A DNA stretch of 64,000 nt from contig VWZW01000522.1 of NCBI GenBank assembly GCA_013397115.1, positions 620,001 through 684,000 on the forward strand, written 5' to 3'. This stretch comes from Edolisoma coerulescens. Its lineage: Eukaryota > Chordata > Aves > Passeriformes > Campephagidae. The translations under genes were made by a program, and so were the position numbers. The notes below the pieces were generated by a model that was given only the letters and a program-made list of their open reading frames with translations, had not been told where the DNA came from and did no database searches. Shown piece by piece: positions 1 to 14,471 of this stretch. Each line of letters opens with the position of its first letter. The first letter of the stretch is position 1.

Positions 1-3000
1 CAGGCATAAACAGTAGGAGACACTAATTATCACCCTTTTGGTTTACAGCAGCAGAGACCACTAGAAGAAAAAATCCCAAGTGAAAGATAGCTCTTCACTG
101 TCAAAGCTTCTTTTCCTACCAAATGCTGACCTAAAAAATTTAAAAAAAGTTAGGATTATGCCAAATTTGGTTTGGGTTTTTTAATGAAGTACATAGGCAG
201 CCTGGGAAATTATTTTTTGATCTGCCTATTGGCAGATTACATTTGAAATTATGATATGTAATATGTGGAGAAAAAAGGAATGGTGGTCTGAGATGTACCA
301 GTAGAAAGCAAGCACAGGAAGAAGGAGAAGATGTGCTCAGATTGAGTGTCTGCCTGTATGTTGGTAGTGACAAGTCTAGAGTAAACTAGGACAAAAGGAC
401 AGATGGCACAAAGCCTAAAATACTGCTTCCACCTCCGTCAAAACATAATTTTCTGCCGTAGCCATGTTATCTTTTGCTTGTGTGACAGTAGACTAATATC
501 AACTCTTCTTTGCCTCAATTGCAGTTTCTTATTTTCATTATTACACTAATAAATCTGCTTTTTATGCTACAAATATTTGGGGCATTATTGCAGGGAAGAC
601 TTTCAAAAGCGTAGCCATTTGTGGTATCAAATCAATTCATAACAGTTGAAGAAGTGTTACATTCATCATAAGCATAAGATTCTCTGTCTGTGTCATGCTT
701 CCCAGCTTTATGACTCTTTCTGTGATTAGGCAATTTTTGTCAAGGTTTTAGAAAAGGTAATAAAGAGATCAGGACAGCCCTGAAGTCTCCCTTAGAAAGA
801 CGTGGTTTAGGGAGTCTTCTCTTAAAATGAGATGTGATTAAAACTGAGGTTATAAGAATATACTAGAAACACTTTTAAATCATTCAGATAGAATTGAACT
901 TAAATCATGTAGTGCTGCTTTACTCCGGAGGTCTTTCAATGCCAAATCTGCATCTTGAGGTAATGCTGCAATAATTCTGTTTTAGCAGTTTCATCTATTT
1001 TAGATTTTCTATTTCTAATCCTGAAATTGACCAGAGGTGTTGGATATAAAGCCTGCATAGAAGCCATTTGGGAAAGAGTATGCATTAAAACCAAAATCTT
1101 TTATCCCAAAGAAGATTTGACACTGATCCAACTGACCCGTCAGAGCATAAACAAATTGCTGCTATACCACATCAGCTTTTGCAAAACCAACCTGTGTGAT
1201 TTATTGGCTTGTGTGTTTGTAATCTCATCCTCTGGGTTTTCAAGGCTAATGATTTTTCATCTGCCTATTGTTGGAAGTTCCTAATAGCCTCGGCTATGTA
1301 TCTGATGTTTGATATATGCCAAACCAATCCAATTTGATTTTTAATGCAGCACCCCAGCTCTGCTTTTCGACAGTGTCTCATACCAAAATTTGGATGAAAG
1401 CTGTTGAAATCTCCCTTCTGATGAGATTCCAGGAAGGAGAATTCTGGGGCACAGAGAGGCACACACAGCAAAGCGCCCTGCAGCAGAGGCTTCAGCTGAG
1501 GTGTTCAGCCTAGGCATCCTCAGACTGTCTGTTGATTACAGATACTTCTGCATAAAGATTGTTCTAACACAATTTTCCATTCTTGTAAAAGGCTGTAAGT
1601 CACAGATTGCTTGACAGTTTAAGAAAGCACTGCCACTGAAAGAAGGGATCCCCTACGTCCTCCACTCTCCGTGGCTCATTCCCACCTCTGCACTGCTGCC
1701 TCCCTTCTGTGGACCCAGCTGCTTCCATGGCTCCGTGATCGGTGGGACGGGCCATCGGCTCAGGCCCTGTGTCAGCTTTCAGCCAGGCCTCTTACCCAGC
1801 CTGGCTCATGGCGTAACCACGCAAACATGTATGGCTCTATAAAGCAGCCAGCGAGCAGCTGGGGACTAGTGAAAGCTTATTTTGACTTAAAGAGTTCCTC
1901 AAATTACAGACTTGGCTATGAGCCACATGAAGTGATGGCTGTGAATGCTGGTCAAATCCTGAAAAGACCCCTAGGAACATCAGAGGGACTTACCCTAGTG
2001 AGGAAAAACAAATAGCACAATGTCATATTAAGCTCAATGTCACTAGATAACACACATGTGAAGGGAAACTTGGAATTATTTGGAACTCTTATTCAGGAAG
2101 GACACCTGTTTACCACTAGGGACAGCTCAAGTGAAAGCCTTTCTTCAGTATGCAACTATATTCTGAATCAAAACCTGTCCTTATATTGCTTGCGCATTGA
2201 GAAAAAACACAGACAAAAAAATACTATGTACCCATTATATTAAAAAAAACCAGGCTGCAACAGTACTTTTACCATCTGCCAACAGACCACAGTACAAAAC
2301 AGAGGTTGTGGGTATTGAAAGGAAGGCAACAGGAATGATTAAGAGTGCGGAAAACCCATGCATGAATAGATAGAAATGATTGGGAGAGTTCGTTTCACAA
2401 AGCAGACATTAAAAAGAGAACTTGATAATAGTAGTTAAAGTAAGGAATGGTACAGGCAAGATAGATAAAAACCTTTGTTGAGACAGCTCTGTTCCCTGGA
2501 TCAACACAAGGCTATGGAGACATTCAGTGAAATTGTAAGGTAGCAAATTAAAAACTGATAAAAACTAACACTTTTCAGCACAATATGTAATTAGAGCATG
2601 TGGTGCTGCTGCAGGCTGTGGGGTGCATGAGGTAATTTGAAGTTTCTTACCCCTCAGTGAAAGAATAAGCTACTTAGCATGCAGAGTAAGGTAAAAACGC
2701 ATGAAGTTACACAGAGCAACTTTGTTACCACAGAGCAGCACTGATTGCCACCAGCTGCCATCAGATGCGAGTTTGCTATCTGTCCCAACTTGTAGCCATC
2801 TACCTCTTGTCTGGTGGAGGGGTTTGCAATTTGACAAAGAACAAGGCTTGCATCTTCTGAATTCTGTGAGAGGTGTCTATTCAGAGTCAAGTACATTCAC
2901 TTTATGGGATTCAATGTATGCAGGCATGGAATCATGTAGAAGGGGATTTCCTAAGAAAGTATTGTCTACAAAGGGACTTTGCCGCACACAGAGGAGATGC

Positions 3001-3247
3001 ATCATCACAGAACGTGTTTGTTCTGCTTCAGGACAGATTAAGTGTCATGTCTAAAGATTTAGGCCAATTTAATGCACCCAGCGCTGGGTATGGAGCTGAA
3101 GTGACAGCTCCCATTTTCCCACCATTGGGCAAGCAGTGAGGCCCAGTACATGAAGTCATCAAAACGAATCACCTTGGAAAACAAGATCTAAGGCTGTGAT
3201 TGTCGCAATTAAATAAAAAAACCAGTGCATAAATCACTTCATGGTGT

Positions 3248-3249
<2 letters not shown>
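1..3249. other. Non-coding stretch, no recognised feature
   Basis: AT-rich sequence without a recognisable exon, RNA gene or transposon. The short open frames here (longest about 117 codons) show no known domain and overlap on both strands, as expected by chance. Around 1670-1800 the sequence is more GC-rich but has few CpGs and no promoter motif I can defend. Confidence 0.6.

Positions 3250-3279
<30 letters not shown>
3250..3279. repeat. (AC)15 microsatellite
   Basis: A perfect AC dinucleotide run of about 15 units. It is the only long dinucleotide AC repeat in the window and would probably be length-polymorphic. Confidence 0.97.
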
Positions 3280-3283
<4 letters not shown>

Positions 3284-6200
3284 CAGAGCAGACTGCTGAC
3301 AAGTGACATTAACCTGTAGACAAATGACTCGCTGCACACAACAACACTGGATGCAGGTGCACTTCACCCGTGGGTTTGGGATAGAGACCCCACAGACTCA
3401 TCACAGCGTGTGTCTGCCTGTGAGCTGGGCTTTCCAGATCCCGTAGGACACTCCTCCAGGGATGGTGAGTGGGATGGCGGGATGAGGCAATCTGTGTGCT
3501 GCTTGTCCACCACTGCTGCCCCACAGCACCTTCCCCCTTTGAGAGAAAGGAAAACAGCAATCTCTAAAATTTTAGTCATGAATTTACTACTCTTTTTTGG
3601 GGGTAGGAAGTGAGACCCAGAGAAGCAGTAGGAGAAGCACTGAAAACTGTATTGGTTTCTCCTGCTTTAAGGCTGTTTTCTGTCCCGTTAGCATGGACCA
3701 GGCACCTGCCTGAAAGGCTGCAGATGTCTGTGGAAGAGTACATTCTTGGGGTTTTATGATGACAAAGCTTTGCCAAGCTAGGTACCTGTATTGTCATTAT
3801 AGCATTTGGTGAATGGCAAATCCTTCTAAATTATCCTTTCCCCTGAGTGTTGAAACTTAATCTTGGGATGATGTTTTGATAAAACAATCTTGTGTTCACA
3901 GACTACTAAGGGGAAGAGTTACACCCAGACTGCCAGTATGTTTGGTACACAAGCTGATACAAGAACTGTAGAATTGGCACCCTGAAGTTGTCAGACCTCA
4001 CACTTGTGAGAGAAGATATAGCTCACTTGGTACTAATGGTATCTGTGCCAGAGACTGTTAAAGTGTCTTGAGTTCGTGGAAATGTTGGCAGTAGCACTGA
4101 ACAGTGTCTTTATATTTACAGCAGTACTAAATCCAAATGACCTCTTCAGAAATGTAGAGGTCATCACATTCATTTTGTAACAGCTTTTGTTAAGTGATAT
4201 TAGCTATAAAAAAGTGCTCAAAATTGATGTTATTTTAGGCATGTTTCTCTCTGAGGAAAGCTGAAGACCATTTTGACTCCTAATCTCAATGTATGTCCTG
4301 TCATTTTTTTGAAGGAGAGCTACAATAAGCCAGTGAAGTCAAGCAGAAAATACTAGACATAAGTGAGAAAGATAAGAAGAAATCCACTATTTCTCCACAC
4401 GGCTCAAATAAACTGAAACTGTTAGGTAGTTGAAAAAAAATGCTATGTATTTTGTCAGCAGAAGCACAAGGTTCAGGGTTTACCAAGAGAACCAAAGCAG
4501 AGACAAACTGCCTAACTTTGCAATGTCAACACAACTTGCATTCAATAATTAAGTGTGAGACTGACCTAATGAGACAGGCAATAACCATATTTCAGGTTCA
4601 GTGGTTCTCAATAACCACACTGGAAGAATACAGCCGAGACTGGAGACAAGTAGGTTATTTTTAGAAGCACTAATACTAGGGCAGTGATTAGAAATAAGAT
4701 CCTTTTCTCAGGTAATAAGTGTTTTAACCAAGAAGTGCAATTCCCAATGTTTTGAGTCATGACTGTGCGACAGAAGTCAGGACCAAAATCTTATATGGGG
4801 GCATATCTCTGTTGAGCAAAAAGCAAAGATTAACTGCTTTCCTGCTTGAGGGAAGAGAAAAAAGATATTTACTATGAGATTTTCCATATTTTCTACAGGG
4901 TAGATAAGAACCCTCTGTCTGCTCCTTTGGACAGGGAAAAAAGAAAAAAAAAGAGAAGGAGGTTTTCATCTCATTGAAGACTTTGTAAAAAAATAAAAAG
5001 CCAATGCAATGATCAATATTTTTGATGAGACATTAAAACTGTCTTGATGTGTCTGTATCCTTGGTTTATTGAACTTAAGATGAGGTTCAAACTAATCCAT
5101 TGAAGTTTTGTGAACTGCTGTTGTTCATATGCATTCATCAGAGGAAACTTTAATGGGAACTAGTACTACTAAAAATCGGGTATTGGAATGGGACTACATG
5201 TAACAAATAAATTCTGTTGACCCCAATGACTGTAAAATATCTCTGGGTTTTTAGCAGTATGCAGTGGGATACAGAGAAGCATTCCTGCTGGTATGCTAAA
5301 CTGTTCTATGATCAATAAAAACTGTATAAGAACATGAGACTGGATAAATAAAACTGTCCCTATAATTAATGTATTCTCTTCTCCCAGAGTATTGCACTGC
5401 TGTTCTGTACCTCTGAACTTCCGTGCTCCCACTGCACCACTGTGCCCATCTCACATTTTTATCGTCTGCTATTTTGTTCTGCCTTCTCCCTTGTCCTTGT
5501 TTTGTAGTGTCAGGGACACAGGAGGAGGGAAATAGTGCTGTGGTTTTATCAAACGTCTACAACTGGGGGAAAAAACCCAAACCCACTAACCAAAACAAAC
5601 ATCCTAGCTCTTATCAGTGACCCATGGAGAGAGGGAGAATAGAAGAGGAAGGAGACCTTGAGCTATCAACAGTGTGATAATTCTCTACATCTACTTGTTC
5701 CAGCTGTGCAGCTCATCAAGATCCAAAGCACTTTTGATAAAAAATCCTAGGTCTGACAAGAACTCATACTGTGCAAAATGACATTTGCCAACCAAAATAT
5801 TCTTGTGGCTTCCCTTGCCTCTTGCTTTTCCACTGACACTCTTTTACCAGTCATGTTTTCTCACCTGTGGGTGAATGAGTGAGTGAGTGAGCCCTGATAC
5901 TCAGCACATCCACTCCTGACAACAATGCCCTTTAATGACATTTTATTTCTGGACTTTTGAACAACAGAGTCCAGTGAAAATTCACAGATTATTAGAGCAG
6001 TGTCGTCTTCAAAGCAGCTGATTTCCTGTGCCCATTTAACCATGTGAAATGGCCATACTTTAACCAAGATCATTGGTACTCATGGATGGAATAGCCCTGC
6101 TCAGCAGTTATCTCAACACTTCTAGCATATCTTACTGCATATGAATTACCCTAATTCTCAGTGTAAGTTGTGCTGTGATACTGATTTTCATTGTTTTGAC

Positions 6201-9200
6201 CTGTTGTGGAGCAATGATAGCTGATGACTGCAGATAGTATGCAGTAGCCTTGCAGAAAGGAATATGTTGAGGGAAATCCTCAGATGTCCTTACAAATAAA
6301 CTTTGTTTTGGTTTTATGTTCTCAAGATAACCAGGGTGTATTTTCAGCCCCTCCCATGCAGAGATAATGCTCCTCTCTAGAAGGGAAGGACTGGCTGCTC
6401 CCTTGGGCTGGGATGGTGGGGGCAGAGGTGGCTCCCTGAGCTGGGTGGGTGGCACGGCAGGGCCTTGTCAGCCAGGGCTGTCCCACAATTCCAACCAGGA
6501 GCAGGGCAGCCCCAGCCCTGAGCACCAGGCAAATCCCTGAGGATGGATTGAGGCTGGGACAGGACTTCAGCCCTGGCACAGTGTGCCCCAAGCAGCATCT
6601 GGTGGGGTAGAAATCTTAGCAGCAGGGTATTGAACCAAAGCTAAAGTACAGAGGCAGCACCAGGTTTTCCAAACTCCACAACTGAGAATTCTTATGATTT
6701 CAGAAACATCCTAGAATAAATACATTAAACTCCATTCAGTGCAGTTACTTTGAAAACTCTCTTACGTATATCTAAATAAGTCTATATCCTGCATATGACA
6801 TGAAAGTGTTTACTGACCTCTGAAACAAAAGCCAGTGAAGAGCTGCAAATACAGTTAATTTGCTGCTGAAAGTAGTTTGTCAATTCCAAGTAGGAGGTCT
6901 TCAAAGGTTAAAGAGATATATTTAAAGCAATTTAAACAGATTCATGATTGCTGGGACTGTTCTGAAAGCCCTGGATATGGTGAAAACTAACATGTTGCCT
7001 ACTTAGTTTTACAGAGTGAAAAACACCTGAATTCAATTCTTCCGTATCTATACATTAATTTTTATAATTATGGTGTCATAGAAAGAGATTTTGTGGGGAG
7101 TGGAGGTGGAGAGAGATGCTATTTTGAAAAGATTTATATCTGGCAAACTGGGAGTAGGGTACAGGAACAGGGAAGTTTCTGTCAGAGAGATTTCAGACAG
7201 TTAGGACTCACTGTATGGATGACAAAAAACATAACCTGACAAGATAGAAAATATTAAAGTATTGTATGTTAGATAGTATATTACATAGTTCCTCTAGCCA
7301 ATGGAATAAAAAAAAAAATAAAGCAAACAAAAACTTTGGGTTTTTCTTCCGAACCACTGTTTTGCTGAGCACAAATGGTGATTCATTTTTCCTACAGGAG
7401 CGACAGTCAGTGGTGATGTATGTAACTGTGCATACGGTGTGTACCCAAGTGCATAAACAATCCCTGTCTCCTCTCCACAGGCACATTCTCTCCATGTTTT
7501 CCTCTTCTGCTGAATGTGCAGTGTGACAGTTGTTGCACAATTTCTAAAGAGAAAAAGATTTGAACTAAACAGTGCCAGACCAGATATTGATTTGCTTCAG
7601 TGTTGAGCGAAAATATGTTTCTTCACCACTTACTACAGGGAATGGATGAAGGAAGCCTCATTCTTCGCTGTTTGAAGGTGCACCTTTGGTTTGCTGAAAG
7701 AGAGCAGGAGTTTTTCCTAGATCTCCTGCAAATTATTAAGTTCAACATCTAAGTCATTTCCTCCATATAGCAAATGCAAAGTAGCTTAGTATCTGGTTGA
7801 AGGCATCTGAATGAAGCACCTCCACTGAAAGCTTAGTTCCCCATGGTGCCCGTAGGGAAAGTGGAGGGAGACAGCCCTCTAGAGGTGTCTGTTTTGCCCT
7901 ATTGAGATATGAATTCCATTCTGGAGACACCATTATGGGAAACATTAAGAATCTGTATTGTCATTCAAGTATTTCAGTAAAGTAGCTAAAATGAGATGGC
8001 ATGAATTTTTCCCAAACAGAAATTCCCTCCCTGAGATTTCTGTTATCCAAGTCTTTGAACTATTGTTCCAAGATGTCTTCAGTCACTGCCCAGGCTCCTT
8101 ACAGAACTTATTGCAGATAGAGGAGTTACACGCACCTTCCCTAACATCCCATCGGCACCTGCACCTCAAAGACTCCTGAAGTGAGTACAATGAAGAAGCC
8201 TTCATGCCCAGGTCAGGCTGATGTGTGAACAAAGAAACCAAGGCTCTTTGCAAGGTTTTCCAGGGCAAGGAGACGGGAACAGTGATATTGTTCTGGAATG
8301 CTTTTGTGTATTCCACACTCTCTGCGAGCAGATCCTCAAAGGCTCCCAGTTGATGCTGAAGTACCTGAACTTCTACCAAAATCCAGCTTAGAGTTAGAAG
8401 CTTGATTGCCTCTGTACATCATGGCCTAATGACACTATGTTCAGGGACATGAAAAGCTTATTATCTATTTATGAAAGGCCATGTTTACAGGCTAGTAAAT
8501 AATGCAGATAAATTGTATTTAATAACGACAATAAATTTTAGTTCAGCTTCCTGTATTAACAGTAAGTGGCTGATGTTTGGTATTGCTTGTGCAAATGGTG
8601 GTTCCCACGGAACAAGATAGATCCTAAAAGGCCAAATTAAATTAATTCAAGGTTCGTCTTGCCCTAAGAGAGTTGTACAAGATGGCAATACTGTGGCTTA
8701 GAACCACAGAGAGACTGAAAAGAAAGAGAGAAATAATACTACTTGTAAATCATACCTCAAAACTCTGTAACTTCTCCCCTTCTGTATCAACCTGACTTGA
8801 AAGTCCAAATGGTTTTTACTGAGAATTAGTCTGCATGGTGCGTACGGCATCCTGAAAAATACAACCTCTAGTCTTAAAGCTTTGATAAAGTAACAAAAGC
8901 CCTAAAGAGTCATACAAGCACCAAACATTGCCGGAGAGTTGCATGGTCTGGGAAGAAAACAGTGATTTGGGGTATTGCCATGGCCTGACTGTACATAAAT
9001 GCTTGCTTCAATACCGAGTGCTGCAGAAGAGTGCTGGACACTGGTGCAGCTCTGAGCCAAGTTCAGGGGAAACATTCCACTGTCTTCAGTAAACCGTACT
9101 GAGGCCTTGATTCTGTGATAAGAGGAGGTCTTCCTTACCCGTGGTAAAAAGGCAGGCTGAGTTGTACTCAGCTTGATTGTATTTTTCCCTTTTGTGGTTT

Positions 9201-11106
9201 TTCACTTTGTAGATGCCCTTGCAATCTTTTATCTATTCTAGGAGTCCCATGAGATAAGAACATTCATGCTGATTTCATGGAATGGACTGAGAAGTTTCAA
9301 GAGACTTTCTGAGAAGCACTTTGTGCCTCTGGCTAAAAATCTGAAGTACAAATCTACAAGAGAATAGGGAATTAGGCTAAGAAAAACAAACAAAAAGAAA
9401 AGAAAATAAAAGAATTATACAAGAGATGAAAACATGGTAACAGCAACAAAACCACATTTATCTCTGAAGCCATGAGCTATTACATTTTATTCTCTGTAGA
9501 GGGAAGAAAGAATTAGAATTCTACTTAGGTGATTACAATTGAAAGGCATGGAAGCACAGGATTGAAAACAGATACTGATGGATCTAAATATTCACTTTTC
9601 AAGACAGGGGTTAGAAAATTCATCCTGTAATGCTCTCAGAAATCTTCTTACCTAAAGTCACCATCATTTTAAGAGGAACCTCATTACACATTTGTTACTT
9701 GAGAAAAAAACCCATATAGGCAAAACTTCAACAAAACTAGAAAAAAAAAGCAAAGGATAGACCTTAATTTTTTATCTAACCACTCATTTCTGAAGGTCTC
9801 CATCACAGCAACATCTGAGCATTCATGCATGGCAGCCAGACCTTCAAAATATCCACAGAAGATGCTAGAGTTTCTCTTATTTACTCTTTCCTATCACAAG
9901 TTGTTTCAGACTGGAATTTAACCTCTTCTGCACGTGTTCTTTTTCACACTTTCCACTGGTATATATGGACTGTATTAGTATTAGGAGAGCACACTGGAAG
10001 GAAAAGTAGTTGGATAAAAATGAACGGTGTTTATTTTTCCTCGATTAGCTAGAACAGCAAACAGTGTGAATTTGGGTAGACAAAGAACCTGTTGTTCCAT
10101 TTTTTGGTGAGATTAACAGCTACGTAACATGAAAGCTTGCACAGTGGTCTAGAAAACTGCTATCAGGCTAAAAAGATAATAAAATGTTTTGGACAGAAAC
10201 ACAAACAATGGTGAATAATGAATATCTAGCGATCTATAATTCTGACAAAGGTTTTTCTTTGAGGCTATGTGTTAGAATTACATGCACATACCCATGCTCA
10301 AAAAACTGCAGTACTCAGCATGATTTATGTACTTGATAAAATGCCTCATAGTAGCCCAAAAATAGAATTGCACCAGGTGCACAACAAACAGACACACTAC
10401 TTTTAAAAAACTCAAGTAAGCCAACTGGAGTGGGAGCCAATGAGAGCAGATGATCGACATATTTATTTTGAAAGCAGCCAGAATGCCTCAAACTTCTTCA
10501 GTCACAACTATCTAAACTAAGTCATGGCAGTCCCAGATTCAGCTAATCCTTATTATGACTCTGTTATCAGGTGAGAGTAAGAGTAATTCTTTTACTCGGA
10601 CCAACTTTCTTATTTCTCATGACTCTTACCATTGTTTGCTTTTACTGTCCATGGTCAGATAAACCCGAGGTTTCTTGAAGTAATGACCTAAGTTCATATA
10701 ATTTGATGTCCAAATAAAAGCACAGAGAGGTAGACAAATATAGCTCTAATAGCCCCAGGCTCCAGGAATACAGGGAAATAAGCCAGTGACACAAAGAAGT
10801 GAGTTGATACAAAGTCCAAGGGAAGGGGACATGATTGCTCTGGTAGGGCTGAAAGACAGGAATTAATTACTCCTCCTGCTGTATAGCATTGTCTTTGAAT
10901 GAGGTAGACTGCACTGTGAATTAAAACTGGACATTCCTTCTCACTAACTTTTCCTAAGCAAGGGAAAATATCTTTGACTGTTTGTATTAAAATTCTAGAT
11001 TTTAATTTTAATGCTTGAGAAGTAGAAAGATAGAGTAATTTTAACTTATCAGAGGGATATTAATATTTTTTAAAGAAATAATCTGGGTAGTAAAATAAAA
11101 GAAAAA
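3280..11106. other. Non-coding stretch, little structure
   Basis: No exon or transposon recognised. A GC-rich but CpG-poor patch lies at about 6340-6610 and gives overlapping minus-strand frames rich in Pro, Ala and Gly, which is a composition effect. A 98-codon minus-strand frame at 8083-8379 looks somewhat protein-like but matches no family I know. A-rich low-complexity sequence occurs around 9380-9430. Confidence 0.55.
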
Positions 11107-11392
11107 ATCATAGAATTATAGAATCCTAGAACCATACAATCATAGAATGGTTTGAGTTGGAAGGGGCCTTAAAGACCATCTAGTGCCAACCCCGCTGCCA
11201 TGGGCAGGGACATCTTTCAAAAGACCAGGTTATTCAGAGCACCATCCAGCCTGGCCTTGAGCACTGCCAGGGAGGGGGAGTCCACAGCCTCTCTGGGCAA
11301 CCTGTTCCACTGTCTCACTGCCCTTATATAAAGAATTTCTTCCTGATATCTAATCTAAACCTACTCTCCTTCATCTTAAGGCCATCATCCAT
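11107..11392 (-). mobile_element. CR1 LINE, 5'-truncated 3' end
   Basis: The left edge shows repeated ATAGAAT-type octamers followed by TTGGAAGGGGCCTTAAAGAC, which is the reverse complement of the CR1 3' terminus. The body continues through CR1 landmarks in reverse orientation: the AGCCTGGCCTTGAGCACTGC segment, CCACAGCCTCTCTGGGCAACC, and the AATTTCTTCCTGATATCTAATCTAAACC segment encoding the ORF2 C-terminus. About 286 bp remain, typical of 5'-truncated CR1 copies. Divergence from the usual consensus is modest, suggesting a bird-era insertion. Confidence 0.95.
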
Positions 11393-14029
11393 ATAATGTC
11401 TAAGTATGGGCAATGGTATAAAGGAGGGGAACAGAATAAGCACAGATCTGGTGATAAATGGCAGTTTTCCAGAGTATAATTCTAGTATCAGACTAACTAA
11501 GATTCAGCCAAGTAGAAATTCTGCTGATGTAAAGTTATCATTACTAAAAGTTCGAAGGGAGAAAGTAAATGTCCTGTCTGATAGCTGTAAGGACAATGTA
11601 CTATTTGGTCAAATTGATATCTTGACTTTCAGAATTTATGGATGGTGAAAGCAATTCTTGGAAAACAAGAGGTGTGGAGGGTCTTCACTTTGTGGTGAAG
11701 ACAAAGTAGTAAGGGATCATCCTAGATACAAAAGAGAAAAGTCAGACAGGAAGAGAAAATACCAGAACAAGAAAAACAAATCTGGAATTGACAGAGGGAA
11801 AGCAGAAATCAAAGGTTTTATGTGAGCAGAGAAAAAAGCTGGGGGAGTGTGACAGGTAGGTGAAGTATAGGAATCAGGCAGCAGAGGAGGCAGCTTCATG
11901 GAAGCACCTTAACCATGACACAGTGATTTTACCTTGAGAACAGGTTGGTGGGTGTAGGGAGGGAAGGTTAGAAAACCAGAAAGAAATCAGAAGCACAAAA
12001 CAGGTACAGGGACACTGGCAGTGCACAAAGTGAACATCATAGACTTTGAAAGCAAGCTCTTGGTGTGGATTTCAGTGGATGAGTTGTGTTTGCTATGAGA
12101 AAGGTATCAAAATGGAGACCCATTTAACAATGTAGATCTCTCTTGGAACTGTGGTAGTGTACTTTTGTTGATTAGCATTTTAATGACTCATAATAAAATA
12201 CAATATGCGGATGTAATCTGTGCACAAATGCTTGAGGAAATGAAAGACTGACTAACAACCATTGCATAATTTCAACATGGAGAAGTTATTGCCCAATTCG
12301 GATGTCAAAACCATGCAAAGAGAGATGCCTTGGTCCTACCAGGTTAATGTTCAATTTGTTTTATTACCATTTCAAACATAAAGGAACACAGGCAATAATA
12401 TTTCTGATTTGGATATTTAACCTTTATTCCAGTAATTTCTCTTCTGGATGAAATGAAGCCTAGAGCTAAAGCAATCTAATTGAGAATAAGGTTTGTCACC
12501 TAAGTTCCGTGATTATGCAAGCATCTTCACATAATAAATCCGGCAATACTTTCTCTTAGATCAATATTTCCAGGACAAAAAAGGTCTGTGATCTCTGGTA
12601 GATCTTCAATTCCTAATTTATGAACATAGCCATTCTCAAGCCCTGAGTTCCCTCAGAACAACAGAAAGCAAAGCTGAGAACCACCTTTTTTTTCAGTTAA
12701 AAAATGTGATTTTATTGAAACCTAAGCTATATCTGACCACAGCACAAGGGCCCCCAGCTGAAGGTACGTCGTGTCAGCTCTTAAGAACAAAATCATCCTG
12801 ATTTTAAAAAAGGAACTTTTAAAATAAGCCTTTTGCTGCTCGTCAAAATATTTGATTTGCATGCTTCGTCGGAGTAAAAATTAATTTTGAAATCAGTTTT
12901 CCATACAGTTAACAAAGGTTGTTTCTTAAATGACTTTTCTTGCAGAATGGTATTTAATGTTCCCACAAATAGCATGAAGAGAAGGGAATACAAAGTACCA
13001 AATCAGGGAAGAGATAGTTGAGTAAATAGGGAATTTAAGACAAGGAACCATTAAGCACACTCCTATTAGTTCAGGAGTGAGTCCTTTTCAAGGACAAGGG
13101 AAAAACAAAATGTACAATGCAGCTCCGTGGCAGTAGGTTTAACATTTTAATAGCTGGCACGCTGCCTGTATCTGATGCACTTGTTCAAATAGGCAGATGC
13201 TGGATTGGATAAATGGAAGGGCATGTAAGGACATGGAGTCTAGCTCCTTGCTGCATTTATTATCACAATAACTCACCGACTACAGAACGTGGGAAGAAAG
13301 TTCCCTGGATTTTAAGAGAGGCTTTACACTGACAACCTGAGGTGGAGGCTGGTGCTGTGATTAATGGACACTAGAGCCGCAGAACAACTGAAACTGTTCC
13401 AAGTCCAACTCAGCCCCTGCTTGTAACATTTACTGGTGGAAAAGGCTCTTTCCCCCTACTATCAATTCAAGTGTAACTCATGTGATTTGTATTCTCATAC
13501 GGGTAATTCTATACCACCAAATTCTTTATTAGCAGGTATTTTAATCCTTCACACTTTTGTTTTTATAGAAAAGCAAAAAACCTCTTTTTTTTTTTTTTTT
13601 TGCCTGGTTATGATGGATGGCATGGCTCACTAGAGACCCCAGATCACCGTATTGCCCTAGAGCATCCAGCTGGTAAAGCCTGGTAATCAGTAAACGGATG
13701 ACAAGACAGCTCACAATTTTAGAGCAGAAAGATGTCAGGTTTTCCGTCTTGTCTATTATGTTTTAGCGCTGGCATTAACTTTTGTCTTACCCAAGCCACT
13801 AGCGATATGATTTTACTTTAAAAAATGGAAGACTCTCCTTGGGTATGATCCTTCACACAAATTTGTTTGAGTGCACTTGAAAAGAAAAGCCGATTTTCAA
13901 CCAGTGTGCATTCTTCTAGTCTTTGATGGTATCCCACCACACATTTTATGTACATATGATGTTCTTGCTACTAAAAAATGTACAAGATAAAAGCTCTGCC
14001 CGTACCACCTGGTTTCTAAGGAACGGCGC
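11393..14029. other. Non-coding stretch with a poly(T) tract
   Basis: No gene recognised. An 80-codon plus-strand frame at 11406-11648 has no visible domain. A poly(T) tract of 17 lies at 13585-13601. The remainder is ordinary AT-rich DNA. Confidence 0.55.
13585..13601. repeat. Poly(T) tract, 17 bases
   Basis: An uninterrupted run of T. No adjoining transposon body was recognised, so it is listed as simple low-complexity sequence. Confidence 0.9.
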
Positions 14030-14182
14030 TGTGATTCACAGAGCTGCAGAGCACCTGCTTGCGCTGGGGTGAATTACAGCCGCCGAGGGGGCGACACCAG
14101 TCGCACAGGTACGCAAACCAGCTTCTTGGGAAGTACATCCTCCAGTATCTGTTGCTGCCATGACCAACGTCACAGGTGTCCG

Positions 14183-14192
14183 TGAGTCAGCA
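14183..14192 (+). promoter_or_regulatory. NFE2/NRF2 (AP-1/MARE)-type site
   Basis: TGAGTCAGCA matches the half-MARE bound by CNC-bZIP/small MAF dimers and contains a perfect AP-1 core TGAGTCA. It sits inside the CpG island, which favours function, but a 10-bp match alone is weak evidence. Confidence 0.35.
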
Positions 14193-14332
14193 CTGCAGTC
14201 CGTCCTGGTTAACGCAGAGGCTGAATCAAAAACTTCCGCAAGAAAATAACGCAGCGGCCAGCCGCGGCTGTGATGCGCGCAGGGATGCTCCCGCCGGCTG
14301 GAGACACGAATCAAAAAGGAAAGAAAATGTTG

Positions 14333-14357
14333 ATTGGCCTGTGCAGCCCTGGATTGG
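14333..14357 (-). promoter_or_regulatory. Pair of inverted CCAAT boxes (NF-Y-type)
   Basis: Two ATTGG pentamers at 14333-14337 and 14353-14357 read as CCAAT on the minus strand, about 20 bp (two helical turns) apart. The first has good NF-Y flanks (TTGATTGGCC). Paired, helically phased CCAAT boxes are common in TATA-less vertebrate promoters. They lie about 120-140 bp from the X-box. Confidence 0.4.
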
Positions 14358-14471
14358 GATTTGGTGGGGTTGGTTTTTTTTTTTCGTTGAGTAATGACTG
14401 CTCTCTGCTACTTGATAGCCAAGGCTGGCAGCGCTATGGCAACCGGGCTGCGGGAAGGGCGGAGGGGAAAA

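Noticed and set aside
8083..8379. 98-codon minus-strand frame with protein-like composition (AFEDLLAESVEYTKAF, CNSSICNKFC)
   Set aside because: I could not match it to any known family, and it has no convincing splice signals or conserved motif. Kept only as a candidate for a database search.
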